Assembly (NCBI RefSeq): GCF_003667315.2
Contig: NZ_RCTZ02000003.1
Location: forward strand, 248,001 to 312,000
DNA: 64,000 nucleotides
Source of the DNA: Tropicibacter alexandrii
GTDB taxonomy: Bacteria > Pseudomonadota > Alphaproteobacteria > Rhodobacterales > Rhodobacteraceae
Reading direction: 5' to 3'
Part shown: positions 54,833-61,761 of the stretch, one piece after another
Layout of the letters: the number at the start of each line of letters is the position of its first letter
Position numbering within the stretch: position 1 is the stretch's first letter
Notes under the pieces: model-generated
Database searches by the model: none
Seen by the model: the letters and a program-made list of their open reading frames with translations, nothing else
What the model was told of the DNA's origin: nothing
Position numbers and translations under genes: made by a program

Positions 54833-54988
54833 TCTCGGCAGGTCTCCTGACTTGCGGGTCAAGGCGTGGGCCGGGCCTTCCCGGGGTTTGGATCCCCAGT
54901 GGCATCTGCCGGTCACGCTCGCCGCTTACAGTTGCGGGGGCAGTCGCGGGTTCACACCGCGTTCCCTATTATCCGGGTGTATGCCCGG
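54833..54988 (-). ncRNA. Cobalamin riboswitch
   Basis: Read on the minus strand, the segment has all the conserved blocks of the AdoCbl riboswitch in order: a 5' hairpin CCGGGCATACACCCGG, AATAGGGAAC, GTGAACCCGCGACTGCCCCCGCAACTGTAA, GCCACTGG and the B12 box AAGTCAGGAGACCTGCC (54837-54853). It lies 160 bases upstream of btuB. In known cases cobalamin binding lowers expression of uptake genes. Confidence 0.95.
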
Positions 54989-55188
54989 ACCGAGATTGAG
55001 GAACTGATAGGTGCCGCGCGTGCGAGTCGCAAGGGCGCGACCGGCACAGTGGCGGGCGGTTGCGACACTGTTGCGGTTTTGCCGAAATTCTGGGAGGCAG
55101 GCGGGGCATAGCCCCGCGCCACGGCTTGAGCGGTCCGGTGGCGCGGGCGGAACAGACGGGGGCGGAGATGCAGGGAGAACCCACAGGA

Positions 55189-55662
55189 ATGTGCGTGGCC
55201 GACGCGGTCCTGTCCGACTGCGGGACCTATCGCTACCGGCTGACCCGGAGCTGGGGGGCAGGGCGGCAGGCGCTGTTCATCCTGCTCAATCCCAGTACGG
55301 CGGATGCCCGGGTGGACGATCCCACCTTGCGGCGCTGCATGGGATTTGCCCGGCGCGAAGGCTGTGACGGGCTCGAGGTGGTCAACCTCATGGCATGGCG
55401 GGCGACCCGGCCCGCGGATCTCCCATCCGATCCCATTCGGGCCTGCGGACCGGACAATGCCGGTCATATTCGCGCGGCGGTCATGGCGACCGACGGTCCG
55501 ATCATCGCCGGATGGGGGGCGCACCCCCTTGCGGCCCCGCTGGGCACCGCGTTGCTGGCCGAGATCGCCGCCATGGGCCGGACCGTCCACGCGTTGAAAC
55601 TGACCCGGGCCGGCGCGCCCGGTCATCCGCTTTACATCCGCCGTGACGCGGATGTTAGGTGA
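55189..55662 (+). CDS. DUF1643 protein (copy 1)
   Basis: The 157-residue protein belongs to DUF1643, with the motif LFILLNPSTADARVDDPTLRRCMGFA and the C-terminal HPLYIR. The function is unknown; the family is common in bacterial accessory DNA and in phages. ATG 55189 aligns with the start of the paralogue at 56430. An upstream ATG at 55168 is possible. It begins about 200 bases from the cobalamin riboswitch, on the opposite strand. Confidence 0.85.
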   Translation: MCVADAVLSDCGTYRYRLTRSWGAGRQALFILLNPSTADARVDDPTLRRCMGFARREGCDGLEVVNLMAWRATRPADLPSDPIRACGPDNAGHIRAAVMATDGPIIAGWGAHPLAAPLGTALLAEIAAMGRTVHALKLTRAGAPGHPLYIRRDADVR

Positions 55663-56127
55663 CACAGTCTTTTACAGTGGATGCCGGAAGAGGGTCGATG
55701 AAGGCGGGAGACCCCGGATGGCAACGAAACCAAGGGGTTGAAGAAAAGTTGGGGAGCCGTAGCGCGGCGGGCCGATGTTTTGCAGTCGGGGCCAAAACAG
55801 GCGGTTTTGGGGGTCAAACCGGGAAGTGAGGGGTTTGACCAGGTCGAAGGGCGTGATGTGCCGAAAGCCCTTTCAAATATGGTTCAACGGGCTGTGCGCG
55901 GGGTGTTGATTGGGGCAATTACGACCGGCAAGAGGCTTCGGAACTGCGAAATGGTTTGCGCAGTTTAAGGTGCGTTTCGCAGAACCGCATTCCCACTATG
56001 AAAAACAGTGACTTAGGCCACAACACACCACTGGAGCGCCATGGTCGAACTGCGAAACGATTTTCGGGGTTGCGGCACGTCTGATCGAGGTCGAACATTG
56101 GTGTGTTCTGATCAGAGGATTTTGACA
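55663..56127. other. Hairpin-rich gap without a recognised gene
   Basis: This 465-base gap has several inverted repeats in close order: CCAAAAC/GTTTTGG (55792-55810), GGTCAAACC/GGTTTGACC (55812-55840), AGCCC/GGGCT near 55866-55892 and AACTGCG/CGCAGTT (55942-55965). The 11-mer GAACTGCGAAA occurs at 55941-55951 and 56047-56057, and near-inverted as TTTCGCAGAAC at 55975-55985. Short frames in the area have no known domain. It could be a set of protein-binding sites or a structured RNA. Confidence 0.6.
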
Positions 56128-56433
56128 ATGACATATCTGAAATATGCCGCTTTCGCGATTTTCGCACTCTCCGCGATCAACATCATCTTTGCGATTGGCG
56201 AGGGAGAACCGCTGTTCTTCGTCGTCGGGTTCGCTGCCGCGTTTACCGGCATTGGTTTCTTGGGCGCGTCGGAGGCGCTGGGGTATCTGAAGGACATCCG
56301 CGATGCCTTGGCACCTGCGAAGGAGTTTGTGGAAACGCCGGCCGCGTCCGCTGTTTCAGATCAAGACATCAAGTCCCCACGCAGCGCGGAAGAGATCGCG
56401 GCAGATATCGCGCGGATGAAGGCGCGCCAATGA
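56128..56433 (+). CDS. Small membrane protein
   Basis: This 101-residue protein has two hydrophobic helices (YLKYAAFAIFALSAINIIFA; FFVVGFAAAFTGIGFLGA) and a hydrophilic C-terminal tail. AGAGGA precedes ATG 56128. Its stop overlaps the start of the second DUF1643 gene by ATGA, so both are co-translated. No family was recognised. Confidence 0.75.
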   Translation: MTYLKYAAFAIFALSAINIIFAIGEGEPLFFVVGFAAAFTGIGFLGASEALGYLKDIRDALAPAKEFVETPAASAVSDQDIKSPRSAEEIAADIARMKARQ

Positions 56434-56930
56434 TCTCAAGCGCCGTTGTCTCTGACTGCGGGCGCTATCGATATGCCTTGACCCGCAGATGGGCGTCGGG
56501 GCCGATGGCGCTGTTCATCATGCTGAACCCGAGCACGGCAGACGCCGAGGTCGATGACCCGACGATCCGCCGTTGCATCGGGTTTGCGAAGCGGGAAGGC
56601 TGCGGCGCGCTGAGGGTCGAGAACCTGTTCGCCTGGCGCGCCACGAAACCCGACGAGATGTTCGCCCAAGCGGACAATGCCATCTGCGCGACCGACACTG
56701 CGATCCACGAGGCGGCACTGGCGGCGGATGGGCCGATCATCGCCGCCTGGGGCGGGGATCGAAGGGCCGAGGGTCGCGCGAGAGAGGTGACCGAGCTGCT
56801 CGACAAGTTGGGCGTCGAGGTTCTTTGTCTGGGCGCAACCAATTCGGGCGCACCCAGGCATCCGCTGTATGTGCGAGGGGATGCGAGGCTTCAGCTACAC
56901 ATCCGCAACGTCTTTCCCCGAGACGTGTAG
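56430..56930 (+). CDS. DUF1643 protein (copy 2)
   Basis: The 166-residue protein is paralogous to the one at 55189: LFIMLNPSTADAEVDDPTIRRCIGFA and RHPLYVRGDA align along the whole chain. It is about 10 residues longer at its C-terminus (ending LHIRNVFPRDV), and that part overlaps the convergent Mu-F-like gene by 36 bases. The extra tail may reflect fusion with sequence at a mobile element end. Confidence 0.85.
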   Translation: MISSAVVSDCGRYRYALTRRWASGPMALFIMLNPSTADAEVDDPTIRRCIGFAKREGCGALRVENLFAWRATKPDEMFAQADNAICATDTAIHEAALAADGPIIAAWGGDRRAEGRAREVTELLDKLGVEVLCLGATNSGAPRHPLYVRGDARLQLHIRNVFPRDV

Positions 56931-57437
56931 CAGGGCATCCGTCAATGACGGAATGTGGTTCGCTTGGAACCTTCGCGCCGGTTGAAAATCGGAAATCGGT
57001 TTCTCCGGATCGCCACCCAGCCTAGCCGCGCCACTAATAGAGCGCGCGCCGCTTACGTCGCAATCGCAATCCCAGTCATTCGGTGGCAAGGCATCCTTCC
57101 AGAAATTGTGATCTGCCGGTACCACAACCCCATCGAGTTCGGCGTGCCCTTCGCAAGGGCAGTTCCCTGACCGATAGACGTAGCAACCCTTTTCGAAGGC
57201 GGCAAGCTGTGTCCGGTGGTTCGTCTGATACGATGCTTGCACAAAGTGCCTATACAAAAAGAGACTGCGCCGAGCGAATTCCTTCTTGTCGGAAACGCCC
57301 AGCAGTTCGTTCCAATCATGTTCGTCGGCAAACGCCCTCATTTCTTTCCGAAGTCGATCAATGCCGTGGTTATGCCATTGGGCCAGCAGTTCTTCGAAGG
57401 CTTCGATATCCATTGGCGAAATATCGTGTGAAGCCAT
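56895..57437 (-). CDS. Stand-alone phage Mu F-like (minor head) domain protein
   Basis: The 180-residue product shows the C-terminal signature of phage Mu F/SPP1 gp7-type head proteins: YRTN-like YQTNHRTQ, then HAELDGVVV, FWKDALPPNDWDCDCDV. Mu F itself is much longer and is encoded with late head genes. Here the domain is alone, next to the lysogeny repressor. The start codon is 3 bases after the repressor stop and has AAGGGG at 9 bases upstream, so it is co-expressed with the repressor in the lysogen. A defence or superinfection-exclusion role is my inference. The cysteines (NCPCEGH; CDCDV) could bind zinc. Confidence 0.75.
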   Translation of the reverse strand: MASHDISPMDIEAFEELLAQWHNHGIDRLRKEMRAFADEHDWNELLGVSDKKEFARRSLFLYRHFVQASYQTNHRTQLAAFEKGCYVYRSGNCPCEGHAELDGVVVPADHNFWKDALPPNDWDCDCDVSGARSISGAARLGGDPEKPISDFQPARRFQANHIPSLTDALLHVSGKDVADV

Positions 57438-57440
57438 CTT

Positions 57441-58208
57441 TCAACGCCCCTTCAACAGCCCGTCTGCAACCTCGTGCAGGCGGTGGCTTTCTTCGATGCT
57501 CAGACGTGGTGCGGGGCGGGTGTCGAAGCGGCCCACGATGCGACCCAGAAACTCGGCCGTCGCACCCTTTTTCGCCTGGTGAACAAGCGGCGGCGTAAAT
57601 GCGCGCGCGTAGAACTGCACCCATGCGCCCGCCTTTGGGAGGATCACCCAGCCGATGCGCAGGCGCCCTGCCTCTGATACGGCGCAGAGCGTCGGGGATG
57701 GCTCGGGTGTGAAGGTGGTGTCGAGTAGCAGCACCTCGTCGGGTTGGATCTGTGGGGCCATGGCGTCGTCTGGCATCGAGATCGCGAAAAGATTGTCGAG
57801 GTCGAGCTCCTGCTCTTCGATCCAGGCGGCGGCGATGGCGAGGTGAGACAGGTCGCGATGCCGCAGGTCGGCGCGATGCCAGGGGATCGGCAGATATCCC
57901 TGATGAAGCGCCTCTGTCTGGCCATCCAGCGTGGGGCGGATCAGTGGCTCTGCGGCCTCGGCAAATCCGCGCGGGCCGGGCTGTTGGCGGCGGGGGCCAA
58001 TGTAGAAGTCGAGACCCAGAAGTTCGCATAAAGCCTCGATCTTTTCGGGGCTTGGCAAGCGACCTGCCTTTATGTCGCGGATCAAGCCGTCATGACCGAC
58101 TACGGCCATAGATGCTTGGCGTCCGGACATCTCAGATCGATCCAGCGCAGCGGTAACTGTCGCCAGAAAGCGCTCTTTGAACCTGTCCGTTCGCTCTTTC
58201 GTAAGCAT
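57441..58208 (-). CDS. Phage repressor with S24-like domain lacking the catalytic Ser
   Basis: The 255-residue protein has an N-terminal XRE-type HTH region (about residues 8-70) and a C-terminal S24/LexA-like domain. In active S24 proteins the nucleophile lies in a DSMxP-type motif. Here the same place reads DDAMAP (Ala149), and the matching Lys region reads RLRIGWV. It should therefore be unable to cleave itself. ATG 58208 is preferred because GGAG is 7 bases upstream. It is divergent from the early genes with an operator-like palindrome between, as the c repressor is in Mu-like phages. Confidence 0.8.
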   Translation of the reverse strand: MLTKERTDRFKERFLATVTAALDRSEMSGRQASMAVVGHDGLIRDIKAGRLPSPEKIEALCELLGLDFYIGPRRQQPGPRGFAEAAEPLIRPTLDGQTEALHQGYLPIPWHRADLRHRDLSHLAIAAAWIEEQELDLDNLFAISMPDDAMAPQIQPDEVLLLDTTFTPEPSPTLCAVSEAGRLRIGWVILPKAGAWVQFYARAFTPPLVHQAKKGATAEFLGRIVGRFDTRPAPRLSIEESHRLHEVADGLLKGR

Positions 58209-58270
58209 GCTCATGCTCCCCAGTAAGCACGAACATTAAGATAAATAAATCTGATTCCATAAAGTAAGGA

Positions 58271-58300
58271 ATATCTATCTTGCAATGGTAAGATAGATAT
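58271..58300. promoter_or_regulatory. Operator-like palindrome between repressor and early genes
   Basis: ATATCTATCTT and AAGATAGATAT form a perfect 11-bp inverted repeat with an 8-base centre, in an AT-rich segment unlike the surrounding DNA. The site is 63 bases from the repressor start and directly before the first early gene, where a repressor or Ner-type protein would bind. Confidence 0.75.
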
Positions 58301-58314
58301 GTATGATCCTGCGT

Positions 58315-58575
58315 ATGAGCAGTGATCCATATACCTCCCTCATCACATTGTGTGATGCATACTCGGCCCACCATGGGATCACCCATTGGCGCACGGCCTT
58401 TCTTGTCCGGGGTGACGGTCAGTTCTTTGACCGCCTTCGGAAAGGAGCGGGGTGCCATGCTAAGACCGAGAGAAAGGTCATGGCTTGGTTCTCCGAGAAC
58501 TGGCCCGAGGACCTCGAATGGCCCTCGGACATCCCGCGCCCTGTCGCGGCTGACCCCAAGCGGGGGGCGGCGTGA
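58315..58575 (+). CDS. Phage early protein with WPEDL-type tail (1)
   Basis: The 86-residue product is the first gene rightward of the operator. It ends in a segment WFSENWPEDLEWPSDIPRP that recurs in the next gene product. No domain was recognised. An ATG at 58303 is an alternative start; neither has a good ribosome binding site. The stop overlaps the next start (TGATG). Confidence 0.6.
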   Translation: MSSDPYTSLITLCDAYSAHHGITHWRTAFLVRGDGQFFDRLRKGAGCHAKTERKVMAWFSENWPEDLEWPSDIPRPVAADPKRGAA

Positions 58576-59012
58576 TGGCGGTTCCCTTCTGCAAGATGCG
58601 CCCCGAATTGCGCGACCTTTTGGCGGGTACCAGATCCGAGATTGCCGCCTTGAACATGGCCGTGAGGGCGTATGCGCCGGTGCGGCCACGTCCGCAGAGC
58701 GACAAGACGCGCGAAGCAGCACAGGCCGTGCGCGCCCTGGATCAGGCCTATACAGCAGCGACCGGTCAGGCGGTGCCAACGTGTGGCGAGCTTTGGCCTT
58801 ACAATGGCCCGATGTATCAGTGGCGGTGGAGCCGGGAGGCCATCGCCCGCCGTGTTGCCTCCGCTATTGATCGTTCGCGGCGCGGCTCGGTCGGGATGCA
58901 CCCGCTGACGGCTATGATCGTGCGCGAGTTCTTCTCCGCCATCTGGCCCGAGGACCTCGCCTGGCCAATCTCCACCCCCCGTCCCAATCCCCAGACACAG
59001 GAGCAGAACTGA
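58575..59012 (+). CDS. Phage early protein with WPEDL-type tail (2)
   Basis: This 145-residue protein shares with its predecessor the C-terminal FFSAIWPEDLAWPISTPRP. The N-terminal part is different, with an arginine-rich central segment. The genes overlap by TGATG. Function unknown; it may bind DNA or form a complex with its neighbour. Confidence 0.6.
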   Translation: MAVPFCKMRPELRDLLAGTRSEIAALNMAVRAYAPVRPRPQSDKTREAAQAVRALDQAYTAATGQAVPTCGELWPYNGPMYQWRWSREAIARRVASAIDRSRRGSVGMHPLTAMIVREFFSAIWPEDLAWPISTPRPNPQTQEQN

Positions 59013-59350
59013 TGTCGGATATCACGAAGGCGGCGGTGGTCGATGTGCCGTCACGGGTTCCTCATTCAGAGGCAGCGCCCGCACCCAGACCATGGGCAAG
59101 GATTGAAAGTCCAGAAGGCATTCGAGCCTTTGTCGCAGGCGCATCGGAAGAAGAACTGCGTGAGATGGCAGAATTGCTCCTGACGGATGCCAATCTGGAC
59201 CCGGCTTGGGCAGCGGTCCAAGCGCGGATTGGCACTGCCGTAAACGCCGCCGAAGGGCTTGTGCGCAAGGTGATGGCGGCAGCTGGTCCCACCGGACGTC
59301 GGACACGGTCAGCGCCGCGGGCGGAATTCTGGAAAGGAAGCCGTCCATGA
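59012..59350 (+). CDS. Phage early hypothetical protein
   Basis: The 112-residue product has a helical acidic centre (EEELREMAELLLTDANLDPAWAAVQARI) and a basic C-terminus (RRTRSAPRAEFWKG). CAGGAG is upstream, and the stop of the previous gene overlaps its start. No family was recognised. Confidence 0.55.
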   Translation: MSDITKAAVVDVPSRVPHSEAAPAPRPWARIESPEGIRAFVAGASEEELREMAELLLTDANLDPAWAAVQARIGTAVNAAEGLVRKVMAAAGPTGRRTRSAPRAEFWKGSRP

Positions 59351-59595
59351 ACGCGAGCCAGTCGTCTTCGTCCGTCGTGTCCTCCGGTGCTGTTTGCGCC
59401 GGGGCTGCAAACAGTCTGTCTTCGATGTCGCAGACTTCGGAGTATAGCGCGGACCGCCAGATCATCATCAGCGGCGGCTCCATGCTGTCCGGGTTGCGGT
59501 TCGACAGGAATGTCGTCTGCATCGCGGCCTCCCTTGGCGAGTCGCCGTCATCCTACAGCTCCGGTGCCAAGACCGGCAACGCGGAGGCGCTGTGA
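59347..59595 (+). CDS. Small Ser-rich early protein
   Basis: This 82-residue frame starts with an ATGA overlap and ends with a TGATG overlap with the next gene, which is the main support. It is rich in serine (SQSSSSVVSSG) and low in complexity. A longer minus-strand frame covers the same DNA but lacks these couplings. Function unknown. Confidence 0.45.
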   Translation: MNASQSSSSVVSSGAVCAGAANSLSSMSQTSEYSADRQIIISGGSMLSGLRFDRNVVCIAASLGESPSSYSSGAKTGNAEAL

Positions 59596-59783
59596 TGCTG
59601 GGCTGGTATCTGCTGGGCGGCATCGTGACCGCCGCGCTGATCGTTCTGGCCGAGGACCTGCGCCGGGTGCTGCGCAGCTGGCCGCTGATCGTGCTTTTCG
59701 TGATCGTCACGCTTGGATGCTGGCCGGTGGTTCTGCCCTGCTGGCTGGCAGGCGTGATCCTGTTCCCGGAGGTCGACGAGTGA
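59595..59783 (+). CDS. Small membrane protein of the early region
   Basis: The 62-residue product is mostly hydrophobic, with two helices (WYLLGGIVTAALIVLAE; WPLIVLFVIVTLGCWPVVLPCWLAGVIL). It overlaps the previous and the next genes by TGATG-type couplings. In phage early regions such proteins may act in host exclusion, but this is not shown. Confidence 0.6.
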   Translation: MLGWYLLGGIVTAALIVLAEDLRRVLRSWPLIVLFVIVTLGCWPVVLPCWLAGVILFPEVDE

Positions 59784-60064
59784 TGCGCGACGAGGCCCCC
59801 TTCATCCATATCGAAAATTTCGACTTCCCGGGCGAGTTGGCAGGCAAGGCCACCACTCACGAGCAGCTCTCGCCCGGTTCCCCTGCGCTGCAGGGGCGCC
59901 CGCGCCGCCCTCTCTCCTCCTCCCTGAGGGCGGCGTGGGACTGGATCACGACCTTCGAGGAGCGCCACGACACGGGCCTTTATGGCGACGTGATCGGGGC
60001 GGCCTGCCTCGTCCTCTGGATGATCGGTTCGGTCATCTTCTTCCCCCTGTTCTTCTTGTCTTGA
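59783..60064 (+). CDS. Early protein with C-terminal membrane helix
   Basis: The 93-residue product has a hydrophilic N-terminus (DEAPFIHIENFDFPGEL) and one membrane helix near the end (AACLVLWMIGSVIFFPLFFL). The start overlaps the previous stop (TGATG). Function unknown. Confidence 0.6.
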   Translation: MRDEAPFIHIENFDFPGELAGKATTHEQLSPGSPALQGRPRRPLSSSLRAAWDWITTFEERHDTGLYGDVIGAACLVLWMIGSVIFFPLFFLS

Positions 60065-60075
60065 AGGAGCGTTCA

Positions 60076-60375
60076 ATGCCCATTCCCAACGCCATTTCCG
60101 ATGCCAGCACGGTTCGTCGCACCCGCGATCGCTTGCAGCAGTTGCGCGAGCGTGAAGCCATGCTGCGCTGTGCCGACCGTCACGGCGATGACGACGAGGC
60201 GCACTGTCACGGTCGGGTCATCGACCAGCTGACCGACGGGGTCATGGCCGATCTGCAGCGCCTCGACCTGGACGGCCATCTGGGTCGGTTGGAACGGCTG
60301 CTGGCGGCGGACGTGGTCACAACTCGTGCGCCGGAGTGGCTTGGCAACTTCGCGGCGGGGCAGTGCAATGGCTGA
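60076..60375 (+). CDS. Small helical early protein
   Basis: The 99-residue product has two Arg/Glu-rich helical stretches (RRTRDRLQQLREREAML; MADLQRLDLDGHLGRLERLL). AAGGAG precedes its ATG. Its stop overlaps the start of the next gene by 8 bases. Function unknown. Confidence 0.6.
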   Translation: MPIPNAISDASTVRRTRDRLQQLREREAMLRCADRHGDDDEAHCHGRVIDQLTDGVMADLQRLDLDGHLGRLERLLAADVVTTRAPEWLGNFAAGQCNG

Positions 60376-60658
60376 GCGATATCGCATCGTTCAGGAGGGC
60401 GGTCACTACCGTGTGATCGATCACCGTGGGCAACCCAAGAGCGGACTGGTCAACATCAAGGCTCTGGCCGAGATCAAGGTTGATGAGCTGACCCGGAAGG
60501 ACGCGCAAAAGACCCGCGTGTGCCTCGCCCATGGCTGCACCGCCACGTTCGAGAGCGAAGGGCCGCACCACCGTATGTGCAATCGCCATCGCGCCATGGT
60601 CGACGATTGCGGCATTCACCAGAGCACCGGGCGCCGCGTCCGGTTCCGGAGCAGCTGA
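60368..60658 (+). CDS. Early protein with putative zinc-binding motif
   Basis: This 96-residue protein has a C-terminal Cys/His cluster, CLAHGC ... GPHHRMCNRHR, that looks like a small zinc finger of the type found in phage regulators. The N-terminal part is a short beta-rich domain (RYRIVQEGGHYRVIDHRG). It overlaps the previous gene by 8 bases. It may regulate transcription. Confidence 0.6.
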   Translation: MAERYRIVQEGGHYRVIDHRGQPKSGLVNIKALAEIKVDELTRKDAQKTRVCLAHGCTATFESEGPHHRMCNRHRAMVDDCGIHQSTGRRVRFRSS

Positions 60659-60659
60659 C

Positions 60660-60893
60660 ATGAACGCGGCATCCGCCCTCAGAAGCGCCCGGTTGCAGCG
60701 CGTGTTGAAGGTCCTTTCCGACGGCAAGGAGCATTCGACCTACGAGATCATGCGGCGGGCCAAGGCCCCCGCACCGGGCACCTGCGTGTCCGAACTGCGC
60801 CCGAACGGCGCGGTGATCGACTGCACCAAGCGCTTCGTCGATGGCGAGCCGCGCTGGTTCTACAAAATGACGAAGGGACCGCGACGTGATTGA
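60660..60893 (+). CDS. Small winged-helix-like early protein
   Basis: The 77-residue product resembles a small winged helix (LQRVLKVLSDGKEHSTYEIMRRAKA, then ELRPNGAVIDCTKR). It overlaps the ParB-like gene by 8 bases. A DNA-binding role, such as Ner-like control, is possible. The start overlaps the stop region of the previous gene. Confidence 0.55.
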   Translation: MNAASALRSARLQRVLKVLSDGKEHSTYEIMRRAKAPAPGTCVSELRPNGAVIDCTKRFVDGEPRWFYKMTKGPRRD

Positions 60894-61761
60894 ACGTCTT
60901 ACTACAGTGACGGAACTGCCGGTGGATCAGATCGAGATCACCGCACGCCTGCGGGATGTCTCGCCCGACGGGGTGGAGACCCTGAAAGAGACCATATCGG
61001 CCAACGGCTTTGTCGGGCGCATCGTGGTGCGCCGGACGAAGAAGGGGGATTGCGTGCTGGACGGTGCGCATCGTCTGACCGCCATGCGTGAGTTGGGCGA
61101 GGCCATGATCCCCTGCGATGTCATCCGCTGCTCGGATGACGAGGCGAGAATGCTGGAGATTGACGGCAACTTGGCTGGTCAAAGGCTGACCGCCATCCAA
61201 CTTTCCTATTTTCTGGCACGCCGCCGCGAAACTTATCAGCGCCTAAATCCTGAGGCCAAGCAAGGATATGCTGCGGCGTCGGCACGCTGGAATGAGCAAC
61301 TGACATCCGTGTCACTTGCACAAACCATCGCTGCCGAACGGGGAATCACGCCCCGGCATGTATACCGCCTTATGAGTGCCGGCGAGAAGCTGGGGCCGGA
61401 TGAATACCGCCGCTTGGCCAACGCGCCTCACCCTGTCCAACTCAACGATCTGTCGGAGCTGTCGAAGATTACCGAGACTGGAGAGCGCTACTACGTGATC
61501 GAGGCTTTGGCGCGTGGTGAGGTCAAGAAGGCCAGCGCTGCACGCAAGGCCTACCGCGCAGATCGCGGCGAAGCCCCGGCGCCTCGCAATGCCACCGATG
61601 CCGAGTTCTCGCGCCTCGCCGATGCCTGGCTGCGCGCCAGCAAGGCTGCCAAGCGCCGCTTCCTTGAAGAGCACGGCAATCAGGTTGGGTTGCTGCTGGC
61701 TGAAATGGAAGAAGAGGAAGTTGCCAAGATGCGCTCCGAAATGGAGGGCGACCATGACTGA
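60886..61761 (+). CDS. ParB-like nuclease-domain protein
   Basis: This 291-residue protein has a ParB/Srx-type domain at its N-terminus: EITARLRDVSPDGVETLKETI, then the hallmark DGAHRLTAMRELGE. An HTH-like part follows (LAQTIAAERGITPRHVYRLMSAGE). Such proteins occur beside the transposase in several Mu-like phages; the role there is not settled. A GTG start at 60886 follows AAGGGA. It overlaps the next gene by 8 bases. Confidence 0.85.
   Translation: MIERLTTVTELPVDQIEITARLRDVSPDGVETLKETISANGFVGRIVVRRTKKGDCVLDGAHRLTAMRELGEAMIPCDVIRCSDDEARMLEIDGNLAGQRLTAIQLSYFLARRRETYQRLNPEAKQGYAAASARWNEQLTSVSLAQTIAAERGITPRHVYRLMSAGEKLGPDEYRRLANAPHPVQLNDLSELSKITETGERYYVIEALARGEVKKASAARKAYRADRGEAPAPRNATDAEFSRLADAWLRASKAAKRRFLEEHGNQVGLLLAEMEEEEVAKMRSEMEGDHD

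Noticed and set aside
55738-55968. 76-codon plus-strand frame in the hairpin-rich gap
   Set aside because: No ribosome binding site or recognisable domain, and it runs through several inverted repeats.
59022-59522. 166-codon minus-strand frame in the prophage early region
   Set aside because: The plus-strand genes here are chained by ATGA and TGATG overlaps; this antisense frame has no such support, although its composition looks protein-like.
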